Source: Bacteroidota bacterium
GTDB lineage: Bacteria; Bacteroidota; Bacteroidia; Chitinophagales; LD1
Assembly (NCBI GenBank): GCA_947475165.1
Contig: CANJLD010000007.1
Span: 1-64,000, forward strand
Direction: 5' to 3'
DNA: 64,000 bases
In this document: one piece after another, positions 25,764 to 34,934 of the stretch
Position numbering within the stretch: the first letter of the stretch is position 1
Layout: every line of letters starts with the position of its first letter
The notes under the pieces: model-generated
What the model was told of the DNA's origin: nothing
The model's database searches: none
The model's input: only the letters and a program-made list of their open reading frames with translations
Made by a program: the position numbers and the translations under genes

Positions 25764-28118
25764 GTGAAAACAAAACTCATCCGGTTTTTTAAAGTATTCT
25801 TAATTACAGCAGCAACGCTGTTGCTGCTTTTCTTTCTCCTCAACTTCTTTTTCCCGCTGCCTGATAAAATTGAATACTCCACCATTGTTCTCGACAACAA
25901 AGGCGAAGTAATACACGCCTTTTTAACCCGCGACCAGAAATGGCGGATGAAGACTGAACTGAAGGAAATCTCTCCCACCCTCAAGAAATCGCTACTGTAT
26001 AAAGAAGACAAATACTTCTACCGCCACTTTGGCATAAACCCTTTTGCCATGTTGCGGGCTGCGGTCATGAATACCCTTCACCTCAAAAGGACTTCCGGTG
26101 CATCCACCATCACCATGCAGGTGGCACGGATGCTTGAGCCAAAGAACCGGACCTACTTCAACAAACTCAAAGAAATCTTCCGCGCGTTTCAACTGGAGTG
26201 GAAGTATCCCAAGGATGAAATCCTCCAACTCTATTTCAACCTCGTTCCTTACGGCAGTAATATCGAAGGGGTGAAGAGTGCATCTATTCTTTACTTCAAA
26301 AAGAACCCCGACCATCTTTCTTTAGCAGAAGTAACTGCCCTTTCCATTATTCCCAACCGCCCATCTTCACTTCGCTTGGGTTTCCGCAACGATTTAATTA
26401 TCCGTGAGCGCAACAAATGGCTGCACCGGTTCAGTGCCGATAAACTGTTTGACGAAAAAGAAATTGCCGATGCGCTCGATGAGCCGCTTGATGCCAAGAG
26501 GAGCGAAGCACCTAAATCTGCTCCGCATCTCGCTTTAAAATTAAGGCGCACCGTTCACAGCGATATCATCCGCACCAATCTGCAAATGCAGATGCAATTG
26601 AAGTTGGAGAAGATGGTGAAAGATTATGTCAGCGCGCTTTACACCCTAGGCATTCACAACAGCGCGGTGGTGGTGCTCGACAACAAAACGCATAACGTAA
26701 TTGCCTACATAGGCTCGGCAGATTTCAATAACGGCACCGATGGCGGACAGGTAAACGGTGCCGATGCCGTGCGCCAACCGGGCAGCGCGCTCAAGCCCCT
26801 TGCTTACGGCTTGAGCTTCGACAACGGAATACTTACGCCTAAAACCATGCTCACCGATGTACCGCTCAACATCAACGGCTACCAACCCGAGAACTACGAT
26901 TCAAAGTTCAACGGTTATGTAACGGTGGAGTTTGCTTTAGAAAACTCCCTCAACATACCCGCAGTAAAATGCCTGAACGATTTAGGCACCGAAAAGATGA
27001 TTGCCAAACTGGAAGCCTGCAACTTTAAACAGATAAAACGCGATGAAAAGAAACTCGGCCTCTCACTAATCCTCGGAGGCTGCGGAGTAACCCTCGAAGA
27101 AATGACCGGTCTCTATTCCGCCTTCGCCAACGATGGTCTTTATCACAAATCAAATTTCATTCAAGAAGGAAATCAGAAATCAGAAATCAGAAATCAGAAT
27201 TTGGATTCAATCCGCAATCCGAATTCCGCAATCCGCATTCTTTCTCCTTCTTCCAACTTCATGCTCACCGAAATCCTCTCTCGCCTCGCGCGGCCCGACC
27301 TGCCTACTAACTGGGAGCAAAGCTCGCACACGCCACGCATTGCCTGGAAAACCGGCACCAGCTACGGCAAGCGCGATGCCTGGAGCATTGGCTACAACAA
27401 AAACTACACGGTAGGCGTTTGGGTCGGCAACTTCTCCGGTGCAGGTGTGCCCGAGCTGAGCGGTGCTAACATTGCCACGCCTCTTCTCTTTAAAATATTC
27501 AACACTATCGACTACAACAGCACCAACGAATGGTATAACATGCCTAAGGAATGCGGCATCCGCCTGGTGTGTTCCGAAACCGGTAAGCTGCCTAACGATT
27601 TTTGCACCAACACCGTAATGGATTATTTTATTCCCCTCATCAGCAACAGCACCCGGTGCGATAATATGCGCGAAGTGGCGGTAAGTGCCAACGAAAAACT
27701 TTCTTACTGCAAAAACTGTCTACCCGAAAATGGTTATAAGAAGAAACTATACAAAGTAGTGCTTCCCGAAATGCAATCGTATTACGATGAAAACCGGCTG
27801 GCATACCAAAAAATACCCATGCACAACCCCGCCTGCGACAAAGTGTTTACCGAAGGTGCACCGGTTATACGCTCGCCCAAAAACGGCAGCGAATATTTTA
27901 TAAGCAAAACCGAACCCGAGCCTTTGCAGCTAAGCTGCGAGGTAACCAGCGATGTAAAAATAGTTTACTGGTATATCAACAACCGGTTCTACAAACAATG
28001 CGATGCGCACACCAAACTCTTTTTTACTCCGGCAGATGAAGCCATTAAAATATCCTGCACCGATGACAAGGGGCGCAACAGTGATATCTGGATTAAAGTG
28101 AAGAGAGTGAGTTTGTAA
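25764..28118 (+). CDS. pbpC: penicillin-binding protein 1C
   Basis: A 784-residue bifunctional peptidoglycan synthase, starting at GTG. Order: membrane anchor (11-30), GT51 glycosyltransferase with catalytic Glu81 in YKEDKYFYRHFG and STITMQVARML, then the transpeptidase domain with active-site Ser341 (RQPGSALKPLAY, SxxK), SLN at 395-397, and KTG at 529-531, then the PBP1C-specific C-terminal domain (about 695-784). Between residues about 468 and 492 is an unusual polar insertion (GNQKSEIRNQNLDSIRNPNS) encoded by four copies of the heptamer AATCAGA plus related units, still in frame. No alpha-2-macroglobulin gene (yfhM), the usual partner, is adjacent. A 21-bp tandem array begins 48 bp downstream. 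Confidence 0.95.
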   Translation: MKTKLIRFFKVFLITAATLLLLFFLLNFFFPLPDKIEYSTIVLDNKGEVIHAFLTRDQKWRMKTELKEISPTLKKSLLYKEDKYFYRHFGINPFAMLRAAVMNTLHLKRTSGASTITMQVARMLEPKNRTYFNKLKEIFRAFQLEWKYPKDEILQLYFNLVPYGSNIEGVKSASILYFKKNPDHLSLAEVTALSIIPNRPSSLRLGFRNDLIIRERNKWLHRFSADKLFDEKEIADALDEPLDAKRSEAPKSAPHLALKLRRTVHSDIIRTNLQMQMQLKLEKMVKDYVSALYTLGIHNSAVVVLDNKTHNVIAYIGSADFNNGTDGGQVNGADAVRQPGSALKPLAYGLSFDNGILTPKTMLTDVPLNINGYQPENYDSKFNGYVTVEFALENSLNIPAVKCLNDLGTEKMIAKLEACNFKQIKRDEKKLGLSLILGGCGVTLEEMTGLYSAFANDGLYHKSNFIQEGNQKSEIRNQNLDSIRNPNSAIRILSPSSNFMLTEILSRLARPDLPTNWEQSSHTPRIAWKTGTSYGKRDAWSIGYNKNYTVGVWVGNFSGAGVPELSGANIATPLLFKIFNTIDYNSTNEWYNMPKECGIRLVCSETGKLPNDFCTNTVMDYFIPLISNSTRCDNMREVAVSANEKLSYCKNCLPENGYKKKLYKVVLPEMQSYYDENRLAYQKIPMHNPACDKVFTEGAPVIRSPKNGSEYFISKTEPEPLQLSCEVTSDVKIVYWYINNRFYKQCDAHTKLFFTPADEAIKISCTDDKGRNSDIWIKVKRVSL
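27171..27240. repeat. heptamer repeat inserted in pbpC
   Basis: AATCAGA occurs four times in tandem at 27171-27198, followed by ATCCGCA- and ATTCCGCA-type units to about 27240. It encodes a polar segment between the SLN and KTG motifs of the transpeptidase and keeps the frame. Confidence 0.85.
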
Positions 28119-28166
28119 AAGATGGATGGCGAGAGATGCAGACCGGAACAAGGTAGCTGCGGGTAA

Positions 28167-28459
28167 GACCCCAACGATTTATGAGTCGTCCCCAGGAAAT
28201 TATGTCAAGTCCCCCGATGATTATGAGTTGTCCCCCGGAAATTATGTCAAGTCCCCCGAGGATTATGAGACGTCCCCAAAGGAATTTAAGCTGTCCCCCA
28301 ATGAATTTGAGAAGCCCCCAAGGAAATTTGAGCTGACCCATGATGATTTTGAGCTGTCCCCAAAGGAATTTGAGAAGACCCCAAGGAAATTTAGTCGTCC
28401 CCAGGAAAATTTGACCGGTCCCCCGATGAATTTGAGACGTCCCCAAGAAAATTTGACCG
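28167..28459. repeat. tandem array B, fourteen 21-bp units
   Basis: Fourteen consecutive units begin GTCCCC or a variant; the rest follows the pattern NNNGAATTTGAG or NNNGATTATGAG. Thirteen units are exactly 21 bp, and one (about 28377-28396) is 20 bp, which shifts the frame. Reading frames on both strands (28126-28632 plus, 28093-28446 minus) are by-products of the 21-bp period. The array starts 48 bp after the pbpC stop. The 20-bp unit argues against protein coding. Confidence 0.85.
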
Positions 28460-28650
28460 AACTACAGAGGGTTTTAGGGATAGGACAGACTTGGCTGGTG
28501 GGTTACCAAAATAAATCGCTCTTTCTAATTAATAAACCTACCTTGTTGTTGAAACCATCCTGTGAAATGTCCATGCTGCTCCATTGCCTGTGGCAAAGAG
28601 TACACCATCCTCATTCCATGCGACATTTTTGAACCACAAAATATCACACC
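28460..28650. other. leader region of the lipoprotein gene
   Basis: No gene is seen. The stretch between tandem array B and the lipoprotein start has no strong palindrome or promoter match that I can defend. Confidence 0.35.
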
Positions 28651-29754
28651 ATGAAAAACCTCTTCCCCATCGCCCTGCTTAGCGCACTCCTTCTTTTCAG
28701 TAGCGCATGCAACAAACCCGATAATAACAACCCCGGTGCCTGCACCAAAGAAGTAGTAATAGTAGGCGCCAGCATAGACGCCAACACCACCTGGGACAGC
28801 TGCCATATTTATTACTGCCAAACCACCTTCCCCGGCATCAGCGCCACGCTCACCATACAGGCGGGCACCATTGTAAAATTCGGTGCGCAAAAAGGCATGG
28901 TAGTAAATGCAGGTAGCGGAAAGTTGTTGGTAGAAGGCACGGCTGCCCATCCGGTCATCTTTACTTCCGATAAAGACGATAGCCACGGTGGCGACACCAA
29001 TGGCGATGGCACCGCCACCTCTGCGCAAAAGGGCGACTGGCAGTTCATCACCTTCGGCACTTCATCGGGCAACACCATCAGCCATGCCGAGGTGCTGTAT
29101 GCCGGTTACGCTTCTGCCACTTACGAGCAGGCCGTGAACATGGGCAACGGGGCAAACAACTCGGTAAAGAGCACCGTGTTTGCACACAATGCCGGTGGCC
29201 TCGATTCTAAATTTGCGGCACTCAACATGTCGGGCTGTCCGCAAAGCAGCGTGGCGTTATGGAATACGTTTTACGATAACGGCCACCCGCTAATTATTGG
29301 CACCTCCACCGATATTGACGACAGCAATACTTTTCATAACCCCTCTAACCCATCCGAAACCAACGCGTGCAACGGCATATTTGTTGACTGCGTGCACAAT
29401 CAGGACCAGGCCGACCTGATGACATGGAGCGAAACAGTAGTAGCCTTTGTGTTAGGAGGCTGGAGCGGCAATAGTTGGAGCTTTGATGCCGGAAAATACC
29501 TTACCCTCGGCAACGATGTAGTAATAAAGTTTGCGCGATACACTAATCCCGGTTTCTCCATTCTTTTACCCGATGGCGATGGACAACTGGCAAACCATGA
29601 CGGCACCGGTGTGCAGTTTACCTCTTACGGTGACGATACCGAAAAAGGCGATACCAATGGCGATGGAGTTACCACTCCCGAACTATGGAGCGGCATCTCG
29701 TATCCGGGCATCAACTGGTATCAGTGGTCGAACATTTACTATCAGGAGCATTAA
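28651..29754 (+). CDS. beta-helix lipoprotein
   Basis: A 367-residue protein with a lipobox ending SSAC at Cys20 followed by Asn and Lys. The mature protein is rich in short beta strands with Gly/Asn turns and the recurrent elements of right-handed parallel beta-helix proteins in Bacteroidota: LTIQAGTIVKFGAQKGMVV, LLVEGTAAHPVIFTS and ISHAEVLYAGY. Two Ca-binding-like DTNGDG motifs occur near residues 115 and 345. Several Cys residues may form disulfides. Probably outer-membrane anchored. No enzymatic active site can be named. It follows tandem array B and precedes the aldehyde dehydrogenase gene by 58 bp. Confidence 0.8.
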   Translation: MKNLFPIALLSALLLFSSACNKPDNNNPGACTKEVVIVGASIDANTTWDSCHIYYCQTTFPGISATLTIQAGTIVKFGAQKGMVVNAGSGKLLVEGTAAHPVIFTSDKDDSHGGDTNGDGTATSAQKGDWQFITFGTSSGNTISHAEVLYAGYASATYEQAVNMGNGANNSVKSTVFAHNAGGLDSKFAALNMSGCPQSSVALWNTFYDNGHPLIIGTSTDIDDSNTFHNPSNPSETNACNGIFVDCVHNQDQADLMTWSETVVAFVLGGWSGNSWSFDAGKYLTLGNDVVIKFARYTNPGFSILLPDGDGQLANHDGTGVQFTSYGDDTEKGDTNGDGVTTPELWSGISYPGINWYQWSNIYYQEH

Positions 29755-29812
29755 CACCGGGCCAATAAAATTCACTGCTGATTAATTCACGATAATTCGT
29801 GTTATTCGCGCA

Positions 29813-31165
29813 ATGAAGTATGCCACGGTCAATCCGGTGAACAATCAACTGCTGAAAGAATTCCCTCTCGATAGTTTTCCTGACCTGAACCTTTCTAGCG
29901 AAGCGTTTAAAGTGTGGAGAAAGCTGACGGTAGAAGAGCGCGGAACGCAGTTGCGTAAAGTGGCGGTGCTGTTAGAGAAGAACAAGAAACACTACGCACA
30001 ACTCATTACCCTAGAAATGGGAAAGCCCCTGCGCGAAGCAGAATACGAGCTGAGCAAAACCCTCACCGCCTTTGATTACTACATTGCCAACGCACCGGTG
30101 CTGTTGAAGAACGAAGAAGTAAAGAGCAATGCCTCTAAAAGCTATGTCAGCTTCGAGCCGCTCGGTATTATCTTTTCAGTTATGCCGTGGAACTTTCCTT
30201 TCTGGCAGGTGTTTAGGTTTGCCGTGCCTACTTTAATATCGGGCAACGTTACTATACTAAAGCACGCGCCTAATGTTCCGCAATGCGCGCTTGCCATTCA
30301 GGCTTTGTTTGATGAAGCAGGTGTGCCTGCCGATATTTTCAGAAATTATTTTTTGAGCAATGAAGATGCGGCAAAGGTAATTGCCGACCCGCGCGTGCAC
30401 GGCATAAGCTTTACCGGTAGCGATGCCACCGGTAGCATACTCGCGGCACAGGCAGGCAAACACATTAAAAAGTGCGTGCTGGAGCTGGGAGGCAACGATG
30501 CATTTATTGTATTGGATGATGCTGATTTGGATTTAGCCGTAGCCGGTGCCATTAAGTCGCGCAGTATCAACAGCGGTCAGTCGTGTAACGGGGCAAAGCG
30601 TTTTATAGTAACCGAAAAGGTGGCAGAGCCCTTCACCATAAAACTGATAGAAGCCGCAGCAGAACTGAAAGTAGGAGACCCGCTGGATGAAACCACGAAT
30701 GTAGGACCGCTGGCCAGAAAAGATTTGATGGAGAAGGTAAAAAAGCAGATTGCCGATTCGATAGCACAGGGCGCGAACGCTTATTACGGCAGCGAAGTAT
30801 TAAACACAGAAGGCAATTTCATTTCACCGGTGGTGCTTACCAACGTTACGGCAGGTGTTACCTCGTTTAATGAAGAAGTGTTTGCACCGGTGTGGAGCGT
30901 TATCACGGTAAAGAATGTGGATGAGGCGATTGCTGCAGCCAATAACTCCGTTTACGGCCTCGGTGCTTCCATCTGGTCGGGCGATAAGACAAAAGCGGAA
31001 AGCCTGGCAGTGGAGTTAGAAGCCGGAAATGTTTTCATCAACGATATAGTAAAAAGCGATGCGCGCCTGCCCTTTGGCGGTGTAAAGCGCAGCGGTTTCG
31101 GCCGCGAGCTCTCCGGATACGGACTAAAGGAGTTTGTAAACATCAAGACGGTCTACATCAATTAA
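29813..31165 (+). CDS. NAD(P)-dependent succinate-semialdehyde-type dehydrogenase
   Basis: A 450-residue aldehyde dehydrogenase. The catalytic set is complete: MPWNFPF with oxyanion-hole Asn127, FTGSDATGS nucleotide loop (200-208), general base Glu224 in LELGGND, and nucleophile Cys258 in SGQSCNGAKR. The length and the FGRELSGYGLKEFVNIKTV ending match the short succinate-semialdehyde dehydrogenase (GabD/YneI) group, whose reaction is succinate semialdehyde to succinate. The YneI-like group often starts with a similar N-terminus ATVNPVNNQLLKEFP. No GABA transaminase is nearby, so the substrate is not confirmed. Confidence 0.9.
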   Translation: MKYATVNPVNNQLLKEFPLDSFPDLNLSSEAFKVWRKLTVEERGTQLRKVAVLLEKNKKHYAQLITLEMGKPLREAEYELSKTLTAFDYYIANAPVLLKNEEVKSNASKSYVSFEPLGIIFSVMPWNFPFWQVFRFAVPTLISGNVTILKHAPNVPQCALAIQALFDEAGVPADIFRNYFLSNEDAAKVIADPRVHGISFTGSDATGSILAAQAGKHIKKCVLELGGNDAFIVLDDADLDLAVAGAIKSRSINSGQSCNGAKRFIVTEKVAEPFTIKLIEAAAELKVGDPLDETTNVGPLARKDLMEKVKKQIADSIAQGANAYYGSEVLNTEGNFISPVVLTNVTAGVTSFNEEVFAPVWSVITVKNVDEAIAAANNSVYGLGASIWSGDKTKAESLAVELEAGNVFINDIVKSDARLPFGGVKRSGFGRELSGYGLKEFVNIKTVYIN

Positions 31166-31182
31166 AATCTTAATTTGGTTTC

Positions 31183-31680
31183 ATGGAATTCAAGGCCATC
31201 ATATATATAGTTCTCGGAGTTATATATTTCATTTATACCATTGTAAAGAAAGCGCAGGAGAGCAAACAACAAACTCCGGTGAACACAGATTCGTCACCGG
31301 CTCCTAAAACTGTTTCGCCTCCAACCACCAATCCGCTAGATGATATTATGCGCGAAATAAAGCGGAAGCAAGCCGAAGCAGATGCACAGAAAAAAGCAAT
31401 CACTCCGCAACCCAAACCGCTTAATGCACCCAAACAGAAAGTGCAGCCAAAAGAAATCCTCGTTCACCAAAAACAACAAGGCGTATTTGCAGAAGGCAAC
31501 TACGAGCGCGGCTTAACCGATGAAGAAAGAATTGAACGCGGCAAACTGAAAATAGAAAACGAAGGCATCTATAAAATTAAATCGGTGGAAGAAATGGATG
31601 TGGAAGAATCCGCTGCAGCGTTTCAATTGAACATGCGCGATGCTGTTCTCGGTTCTGTAATTTTAGAGCGAAAGTTTTAA
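31183..31680 (+). CDS. single-pass membrane protein with charged cytoplasmic tail
   Basis: A 165-residue protein with an N-terminal membrane helix (FKAIIYIVLGVIYFIYTIV), then a Gln/Pro/Thr-rich spacer, a short predicted helix (DDIMREIKRKQAEADAQKKA) and a C-terminal region ending with a conserved-looking FQLNMRDAVLGSVILERKF. The pattern (N-terminal helix, disordered linker, terminal ILERK motif) is seen in small Bacteroidota proteins of unknown role. It starts 17 bp after the dehydrogenase and ends 3 bp before aroB, so it is in the aro operon. Confidence 0.7.
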   Translation: MEFKAIIYIVLGVIYFIYTIVKKAQESKQQTPVNTDSSPAPKTVSPPTTNPLDDIMREIKRKQAEADAQKKAITPQPKPLNAPKQKVQPKEILVHQKQQGVFAEGNYERGLTDEERIERGKLKIENEGIYKIKSVEEMDVEESAAAFQLNMRDAVLGSVILERKF

Positions 31681-31683
31681 AAC

Positions 31684-32772
31684 ATGTCCGTAGTAAACAA
31701 AAACATCTTCACCGGTACCGGCTCGCTTAAAAGCCTTGCCAAATTTCTTTCTGCCAATTCTTTTTCGCAAACATTTGTGCTGGTCGATGAGAATACCGTT
31801 AAGCATTGCTATCCGTTAGTCAAAAAGCTTTTGCCCAAGCACAGCGTTATTCAAATTAAAAGCGGAGAAGAGAATAAAACACTCGCCACCTGCCAAACCA
31901 TCTGGAATAAATTAACCGGTGCCAATGCCGACCGACAAACCCTGCTCATCAACTTAGGCGGAGGCGTTATCAGTGACCTCGGTGGCTTTGCTGCCGGTTG
32001 CTACAAGCGCGGAATTAAGTTCATCAATATTCCAACAACTCTACTCGCAATGGTAGATGCCAGCGTTGGAGCCAAGACCGGTGTTGATTTGAACGGCTTC
32101 AAAAACCAAATCGGCCTGTTCAACGAACCGGAAGCGGTTTTCGTTCATACAGGCTTCCTTAAAACACTTTCTGACGAAGAACTAAGCGCAGGCTTTGCCG
32201 AAGTAATTAAGCACTACCTGATTGCCGATAAAAAGGCCTTCAACGAAATCAGCAAATTGTTCTTTCCTAAAAAGGGTAAGCCATACAGTATTCGTATGAT
32301 GGATTTAGATGCACTGGTCCAGAAGAACATTGCCATTAAAGCAAAGATTGTTGCAAAAGATAAGTTTGAAACCGGTGAGCGCAAGGCACTTAACTTTGGT
32401 CACACCATAGGCCATGCCATGGAAACATATTTTCTGAACAAAGGGAAAAAAATCCTTCATGGCGAGGCAGTCGCAATAGGTATTCTTTGCGAAAGCGGAA
32501 TTTCGATCAATGCGGGTTTATTGCCGCGCGGAAGATTTCCATTTATTCTGCTACTGATTGGAGCTATTTTTCCTGACCTGCCCAATTTTCGTAAGCAAAG
32601 CATTCCGGCAATTCTAAAGCTGATAGAACAGGACAAGAAAAGTTCTGAAGGGAAAAACCAATTCACACTTTTGAAAGATGTAGGTAAGTATTCAACCGGC
32701 AATTTTGTTGAAGAAAATCTTATTGTTCATTCATTGACTTACTATTCCGAAATGTTTTTTCGGCACAAATGA
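31684..32772 (+). CDS. aroB: 3-dehydroquinate synthase
   Basis: A 362-residue NAD- and metal-dependent enzyme making 3-dehydroquinate from DAHP, the second shikimate-pathway step. Signatures: SGEENKTLATCQTIW, the GGGVISDLGGFAAGCYKRGI glycine-rich loop, PTTLLAMVDASVGAKTGVDL, and metal ligands in GFAEVIKHYLI, LNFGHTIGHAMET and LHGEAVAIGI. Full length. It overlaps the following aroA start by four bases (ATGA), so the two are translationally coupled. Confidence 0.97.
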   Translation: MSVVNKNIFTGTGSLKSLAKFLSANSFSQTFVLVDENTVKHCYPLVKKLLPKHSVIQIKSGEENKTLATCQTIWNKLTGANADRQTLLINLGGGVISDLGGFAAGCYKRGIKFINIPTTLLAMVDASVGAKTGVDLNGFKNQIGLFNEPEAVFVHTGFLKTLSDEELSAGFAEVIKHYLIADKKAFNEISKLFFPKKGKPYSIRMMDLDALVQKNIAIKAKIVAKDKFETGERKALNFGHTIGHAMETYFLNKGKKILHGEAVAIGILCESGISINAGLLPRGRFPFILLLIGAIFPDLPNFRKQSIPAILKLIEQDKKSSEGKNQFTLLKDVGKYSTGNFVEENLIVHSLTYYSEMFFRHK

Positions 32773-33986
32773 GAATATCACATCCCACAAAAAAAATAAA
32801 CACGCGAATCAGGATACCCGGGTCAAAGAGCGAAAGCAACCGGTTGCTCATACTGAACGCACTTTCGGGAAACAAACTTGAATTACAAAACCTCTCTACC
32901 GCACGCGATACGCAAAGCTTAATCAGGATTCTTTCGGAAGATGAAGCGGAGGCGAATGTTTTAGATGCAGGTACGGCTATGCGCTTTCTAACGGCATATT
33001 ACTGCGCCACCAACCATCATAAAGTAGTAACCGGTGACGCACGGATGAAAGAACGTCCGATAGAACCCCTCGTAAATGCGCTGAGCGAAATGGGTTTTGA
33101 TGTTCGCTATATGAAGAAAGAAGGTTTTCCTCCACTCGAAATTCATACGGTGAACCTGAGCAGGGTGGAAGATGAAGTATGGATAGAGGGAAACATCAGC
33201 AGTCAGTTCATCACTGCCTTATTACTCATCGCTCCTTTTCTTGAGAAAGGGCTGAAAATAAAATTCACCACCGAACTTACTTCACGCTCCTACATCGAAA
33301 TGACGCTGAAAATTCTTGAGCACCTTGGAGTTGCACATGAATGGGAAGGCAATAGTCTTTCAATTCGCAATTCGCAATTCGCAATTCGCAATTATTCTGT
33401 TGGCGGTGATTGGTCTTCTGCTTCTTACTGGTATTCCATAGCCTTCATTGCCGATGAAGCAGAAATATTTCTGGAAGGATTAAAGGATGACTGGACGCAG
33501 GGAGACAGAGAAATGGCGGACTGGATGAAACGCTTTGGTGTAATTACAGAATTTAATAAGGAAGGTGCAATGCTGAAGAAGATAAATGTAGATTATCCGA
33601 GGTTGATGAAACTGAATTTTAAAAACAATCCTGATTTGGCGCAGACTTTTGCAGCTATGTTTGCTGCAAAAAATGTCTCCAGCGGATTTTCGGGTATTGA
33701 CAGTTTAAAAATAAAAGAGACTGATAGAATTGCTGCGCTGAAAACAGAATTGCAAAAGGTGAATGTTGATTTTGATTATGCGCCTTTGTATTTCTTTTAT
33801 CAATTAAGAGGCGAATTTAAATTGCCTACTTCTCCAATTAAAACATACAACGACCATCGGATGGCTATGAGTTTTGCTCCGCTCGCTTTGCTGGGAGAAA
33901 TTGAAATTGAAAATCCGGAAGTAGTAAAGAAATCTTATCCGGAATTTTGGAAAGATTTGGAGAAGGCAGGATTCGTGATTTCGTAG
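32769..33986 (+). CDS. aroA: 3-phosphoshikimate 1-carboxyvinyltransferase (EPSP synthase)
   Basis: A 405-residue enzyme that transfers enolpyruvyl from PEP to shikimate 3-phosphate. Visible motifs are PGSKSESNRLLIL near the N-terminus, DAGTAMRFLTAYY, GDARMKERPIEPLV, ISSQFITALLLIAP, and C-terminal KTYNDHRMAMSFAPLAL. It is shorter than the usual 425-430 residues. Between the two lobes it carries SIRNSQFAIRN (about residues 197-207), encoded by four tandem CAATTCG heptamers, an apparent in-frame insertion. It is coupled to aroB by a four-base overlap and is convergent with the mevalonate kinase gene, only 3 bp apart. Confidence 0.95.
   Translation: MRISHPTKKINTRIRIPGSKSESNRLLILNALSGNKLELQNLSTARDTQSLIRILSEDEAEANVLDAGTAMRFLTAYYCATNHHKVVTGDARMKERPIEPLVNALSEMGFDVRYMKKEGFPPLEIHTVNLSRVEDEVWIEGNISSQFITALLLIAPFLEKGLKIKFTTELTSRSYIEMTLKILEHLGVAHEWEGNSLSIRNSQFAIRNYSVGGDWSSASYWYSIAFIADEAEIFLEGLKDDWTQGDREMADWMKRFGVITEFNKEGAMLKKINVDYPRLMKLNFKNNPDLAQTFAAMFAAKNVSSGFSGIDSLKIKETDRIAALKTELQKVNVDFDYAPLYFFYQLRGEFKLPTSPIKTYNDHRMAMSFAPLALLGEIEIENPEVVKKSYPEFWKDLEKAGFVIS
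33361..33395. repeat. heptamer repeat inserted in aroA
   Basis: CAATTCG is repeated four times in tandem (33361-33388), then CAATTAT. It encodes part of a loop in EPSP synthase without breaking the frame. It is the same type of heptamer tract as in pbpC at 27171. Confidence 0.85.
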
Positions 33987-33989
33987 AAG

Positions 33990-34916
33990 TTAAATCTTCA
34001 TCAACTCAATTACATCCTTGGCACCCAGTAACAAACCTAAATCAGCATCTGCTTTGGCAAAGCCAATGATGAAGCCACCGCCACCGGCTCCGCAAATTTT
34101 CAAATGAAAATCGTTGGTCTTTAAACCATCTTTCCAAACTTCTTTAAACTGATTAGGGATAAACTCGGGGAGCATATCATACTGTAATTGCGAAATCAAT
34201 TTTACGCAATCCATCAGTTTGGAATGGTTCTTCTGAATAAAACTTTCGATGGCAATATTGGTGGTTGGCACCAAACTCTTTTGAACAGTGTTCATGAATT
34301 TAGCGTCCTTACATTTCTCTAAAAACAAATTTACAAAAGGGGCTGTGCTGCGAGGGATATGCGTATTGATTAAAAATACTTTTACAGCCGGTTGTTCGCT
34401 CACCTGTAAGTCAAATGTTTCTGTCACTTCTCCTTCATTCACCAGCACTGCTTTATTCAGATAACAAACAATTCCGTCCAGTCCCGAACTTTTTCCGTGA
34501 TAATAGCTTTCAAGCAAAGCCAAATCACTTTTTACTTCACTTAACGACCGACTCTTTTTCCTGAATTTATTGTATTGATGGTAAACCGCAGCTACTAATG
34601 CACCGGAACTTCCCAAACCATATCCCTGTGGAATATTCGAATCGAAATACAAGCCTTGTTCAATATCCGCCAAGAATTGATTGGTATCGTATTGCGTAGA
34701 AATCTGCTCGTGATAGATAATGTAATTGGCGAAAAGTCCCAGTGATTTGTTAGACTCTTTAACCTGTTTATCTTTTTTTAAATCGCCAAACCGGAACACA
34801 CCGTTATAATGCTCCACCGGTGCCGCTAAACCCATAGCCCCTTTGTTGATGATGTGCTCACCGAATAAAAGAATTTTAGAATTGAATATTTTATGAGAAA
34901 CCTTTGACTTAGCCAC
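33990..34916 (-). CDS. mvk: mevalonate kinase (GHMP family)
   Basis: A 308-residue GHMP-family kinase that phosphorylates mevalonate. Motifs in order: FNSKILLFGEHIINKGAMGL (motif 1), PQGYGLGSSGALVAAVY (ATP loop, motif 2) and KICGAGGGGFIIG (motif 3). The KILLFGEH start, with its substrate-binding Lys and His/Glu, is typical of mevalonate kinases. It is the last gene of the four-gene mevalonate operon, 18 bp after the decarboxylase, and lies 3 bp from the convergent aroA stop. Confidence 0.9.
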   Translation of the reverse strand: MAKSKVSHKIFNSKILLFGEHIINKGAMGLAAPVEHYNGVFRFGDLKKDKQVKESNKSLGLFANYIIYHEQISTQYDTNQFLADIEQGLYFDSNIPQGYGLGSSGALVAAVYHQYNKFRKKSRSLSEVKSDLALLESYYHGKSSGLDGIVCYLNKAVLVNEGEVTETFDLQVSEQPAVKVFLINTHIPRSTAPFVNLFLEKCKDAKFMNTVQKSLVPTTNIAIESFIQKNHSKLMDCVKLISQLQYDMLPEFIPNQFKEVWKDGLKTNDFHLKICGAGGGGFIIGFAKADADLGLLLGAKDVIELMKI

Positions 34917-34934
34917 GGCTTACTTGAATTAGAA

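Noticed and set aside
28126-28632. Open frame of 168 codons across tandem array B
   Set aside because: It translates the 21-bp repeat, changes register at the 20-bp unit, and a frame of similar length exists on the other strand; no protein-like sequence outside the repeat.
29780-29812. Short inverted repeat CACGA/TCGTG ahead of the aldehyde dehydrogenase gene
   Set aside because: Only five base pairs; similar ATTCGTG-type strings are common between genes in this phylum, so no regulatory call is made.
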